This document shows, piece after piece, positions 62,634-64,000 of a stretch of DNA of 64,000 bases. Position 1 is the first letter of the stretch. Every line of letters starts with the position of its first letter. The stretch is taken from positions 1-64,000 of the forward strand of contig NZ_LBMG01000025.1 in the NCBI RefSeq assembly GCF_001005315.1. The letters are read 5' to 3'. The stretch is from Kordia jejudonensis (GTDB taxonomy: Bacteria > Bacteroidota > Bacteroidia > Flavobacteriales > Flavobacteriaceae). Below the pieces are notes generated by a model. It had not been told where the DNA came from. It saw only the letters and a list, made by a program, of their open reading frames with translations, and ran no database searches. Both the position numbers and the translations under genes were made by a program.

Positions 62634-63905
62634 ATGGCAGTAGATTTACTACTCGGACTTCAATGGGGAGACGAAGGCAAAGGAAAAATTGTTGACGTTC
62701 TTACCGCCAACTACGATATTATTGCTCGTTTTCAAGGTGGACCAAACGCAGGACATACATTAGAATTTGACGGAATTAAACACGTACTCCGCACCATTCC
62801 TTCAGGAATTTTTCATGAAAATGCCACAAACGTTATCGGAAATGGCGTCGTGATCGATCCTGTAGTCTTTAAAAAAGAATTAGACGGTTTGGCACAGTTT
62901 AATATGGATATTAAAACCAAATTGATCATTTCTAGAAAAGCGCACCTTATTCTTCCAACACATCGCTTATTAGATGCAGCTTCGGAAGCATCCAAAGGAA
63001 AAGCTAAAATTGGTTCTACACTAAAAGGTATTGGACCCACATATATGGATAAAACGGGAAGAAACGGAATTCGCGTTGGAGACTTAGAATTAGATAATTG
63101 GAAAGAAAAATATCGTGCGCTGACAAACAAGCACGAAGCCATGATTAATTTCTACAACGTAGATGTTCAGTACGATTTAAAAGAAATGGAAGCTGAATTC
63201 TTTGAAGCGGTAGAAGTCTTGAAATCATTGCAATTCATTGATAGTGAAGAATATTTACACCAAGCACAAAAAGGTGGAAAAACTATTTTAGCCGAAGGTG
63301 CGCAAGGTTCGTTACTAGATATCGATTTCGGAACGTATCCGTTTGTAACTTCTTCTACCACAACAGCGGCTGGCGCATGTACAGGTTTAGGCGTTGCACC
63401 TAACAAGATAAAAGAAGTTTTCGGAATTTTCAAAGCCTATACGACTCGCGTAGGTTCAGGTCCGTTTCCAACAGAATTATTTGATGAAGTTGGTGCCGAT
63501 ATGGCGCGTATTGGACACGAATTTGGTGCCGTAACTGGAAGACCAAGACGTTGCGGATGGTTAGATTTAGTTGCCTTAAAATACACCGCACAAGTAAATG
63601 GTGTCACACAATTAATGATGATGAAAGGCGATGTACTTTCAGGGTTTAAAACGCTAAAAGTATGTACCGCATATAAATACAAAGGAGAAACAATTTCACA
63701 TCTTCCATACAATATTGAACCTGAAAATATAGAGCCAATCTATACAGATTTCAAAGGATGGAAAGAAGATTTGACGAAAATGACAGATCCTTCACAATTT
63801 CCAAAAGAACTCAACGATTACATTGATTTCTTAGAAAAAGCACTCGAAATACCGATTAAAATTGTGTCTGTCGGACCCGATAGAACACAAACAATACACA
63901 GATAA
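62634..63905 (+). CDS. purA: Adenylosuccinate synthetase
   Basis: A 423-residue enzyme that joins IMP and aspartate using GTP, the first committed step to AMP. GLQWGDEGKGKIVD (8-21), GGPNAGHT, GSTLKGIGPTYMDKTGR, the LLDIDFGTYPFVTSS loop and TTRVGSGPFPTEL are intact. The length is normal. It follows the Fur-family gene closely; joint transcription is likely. Confidence 0.97.
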   Translation: MAVDLLLGLQWGDEGKGKIVDVLTANYDIIARFQGGPNAGHTLEFDGIKHVLRTIPSGIFHENATNVIGNGVVIDPVVFKKELDGLAQFNMDIKTKLIISRKAHLILPTHRLLDAASEASKGKAKIGSTLKGIGPTYMDKTGRNGIRVGDLELDNWKEKYRALTNKHEAMINFYNVDVQYDLKEMEAEFFEAVEVLKSLQFIDSEEYLHQAQKGGKTILAEGAQGSLLDIDFGTYPFVTSSTTTAAGACTGLGVAPNKIKEVFGIFKAYTTRVGSGPFPTELFDEVGADMARIGHEFGAVTGRPRRCGWLDLVALKYTAQVNGVTQLMMMKGDVLSGFKTLKVCTAYKYKGETISHLPYNIEPENIEPIYTDFKGWKEDLTKMTDPSQFPKELNDYIDFLEKALEIPIKIVSVGPDRTQTIHR

Positions 63906-63910
63906 TCACG

Positions 63911-63939
63911 AAAAAAGCTTCCAAATGGGAGCTTTTTTT
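63911..63939 (+). terminator. Terminator after purA
   Basis: AAAAAAGCTTCC (63911-63922) pairs with GGGAGCTTTTTT (63927-63938), with one G-U pair, and ends in a run of seven T. Confidence 0.88.
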
Positions 63940-64000
63940 AATTTTCCTCAACATCATTTTAACAATTTTTATAGCTTTAGGAATGGTTTTTGTTTACTTT

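Overview
The window is chromosomal DNA of a low-GC member of the Bacteroidota, almost certainly Flavobacteriaceae. Pointers are a SusC/SusD pair, the gliding lipoprotein GldI, a type IX secretion C-terminal signal, DUF4294/DUF3810/DUF4920 proteins, flavobacterial -7 boxes of the form TAnnTTTG, and many small peptides with a shared KK-L-L-KK-IS-L leader ending in GG. The genus is probably Kordia or a close relative; that is an impression from gene content, not a computed result.

Layout. 0.3-2.2 kb: DUF4294 protein and a divergent M42 aminopeptidase. 2.7-7 kb: susCD-like outer-membrane uptake pair. 7.4-11.5 kb: a SUKH (SMI1/KNR4) protein and two divergent membrane-anchored AraC-type regulators. 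11.5-13.4 kb: a small accessory islet with a MITE-like inverted repeat, a Cys-rich RiPP precursor and an AbiH-type abortive-infection protein. 13.4-17 kb: M28 peptidase, PPK2 and an outer-membrane protein. 17.1-21.4 kb: a four-gene block (NatA/NatB-like ABC transporter, MscS channel, sigma-54 activator-like regulator without a DNA-binding domain). 21.7-23.4 kb: grpE-dnaJ. 23.6-28.6 kb: YceI, TIGR01777, mnmD, DUF4920, ilvE, MazG-like. 28.8-33.9 kb: a NarL-type regulator, an unknown protein, a TPR histidine kinase and an outer-membrane protein; the unknown gene and the kinase sensor half look compositionally foreign. 34-38 kb: adenine deaminase, a RiPP precursor and a dipeptidyl-peptidase III lipoprotein. 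38.2-45 kb: SRPBCC/GyrI protein, fluoride channel, P-II plus Amt, ndk, nrnA, gldI and a cyclophilin-FKBP fusion. 45.2-46.1 kb: three tandem RiPP precursors, the middle one frameshifted. 46.2-58.7 kb: pepD, DUF3810, a possible NlpC/P60-like lipoprotein, two amidohydrolases, a DUF6503 lipoprotein, a T9SS-secreted protein and a SpoU methyltransferase. 58.7-61.9 kb: one double-glycine bacteriocin-like peptide, rel/spoT and two Thr-rich RiPP precursors. 62-64 kb: a Fur-family regulator and purA.

The most interesting feature is a scattered set of eight small orphan precursor peptides. Seven share one leader type and one has a different double-glycine leader. They sit singly or in small clusters between housekeeping genes, often with their own terminators, and no lanthionine, radical-SAM, ATP-grasp or peptidase-transporter gene lies in the window. 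Cores are hypervariable and rich in Cys or Thr. Two loci 24 kb apart share an HETNC core motif, and the out-of-frame core of the broken middle gene at 45.6 kb resembles the intact core at 61.5 kb (VIITT). This suggests a dispersed, duplicating peptide family matured in trans.

All coordinates come from reading the sequence. Family assignments are by recognition of motifs, without database searches.
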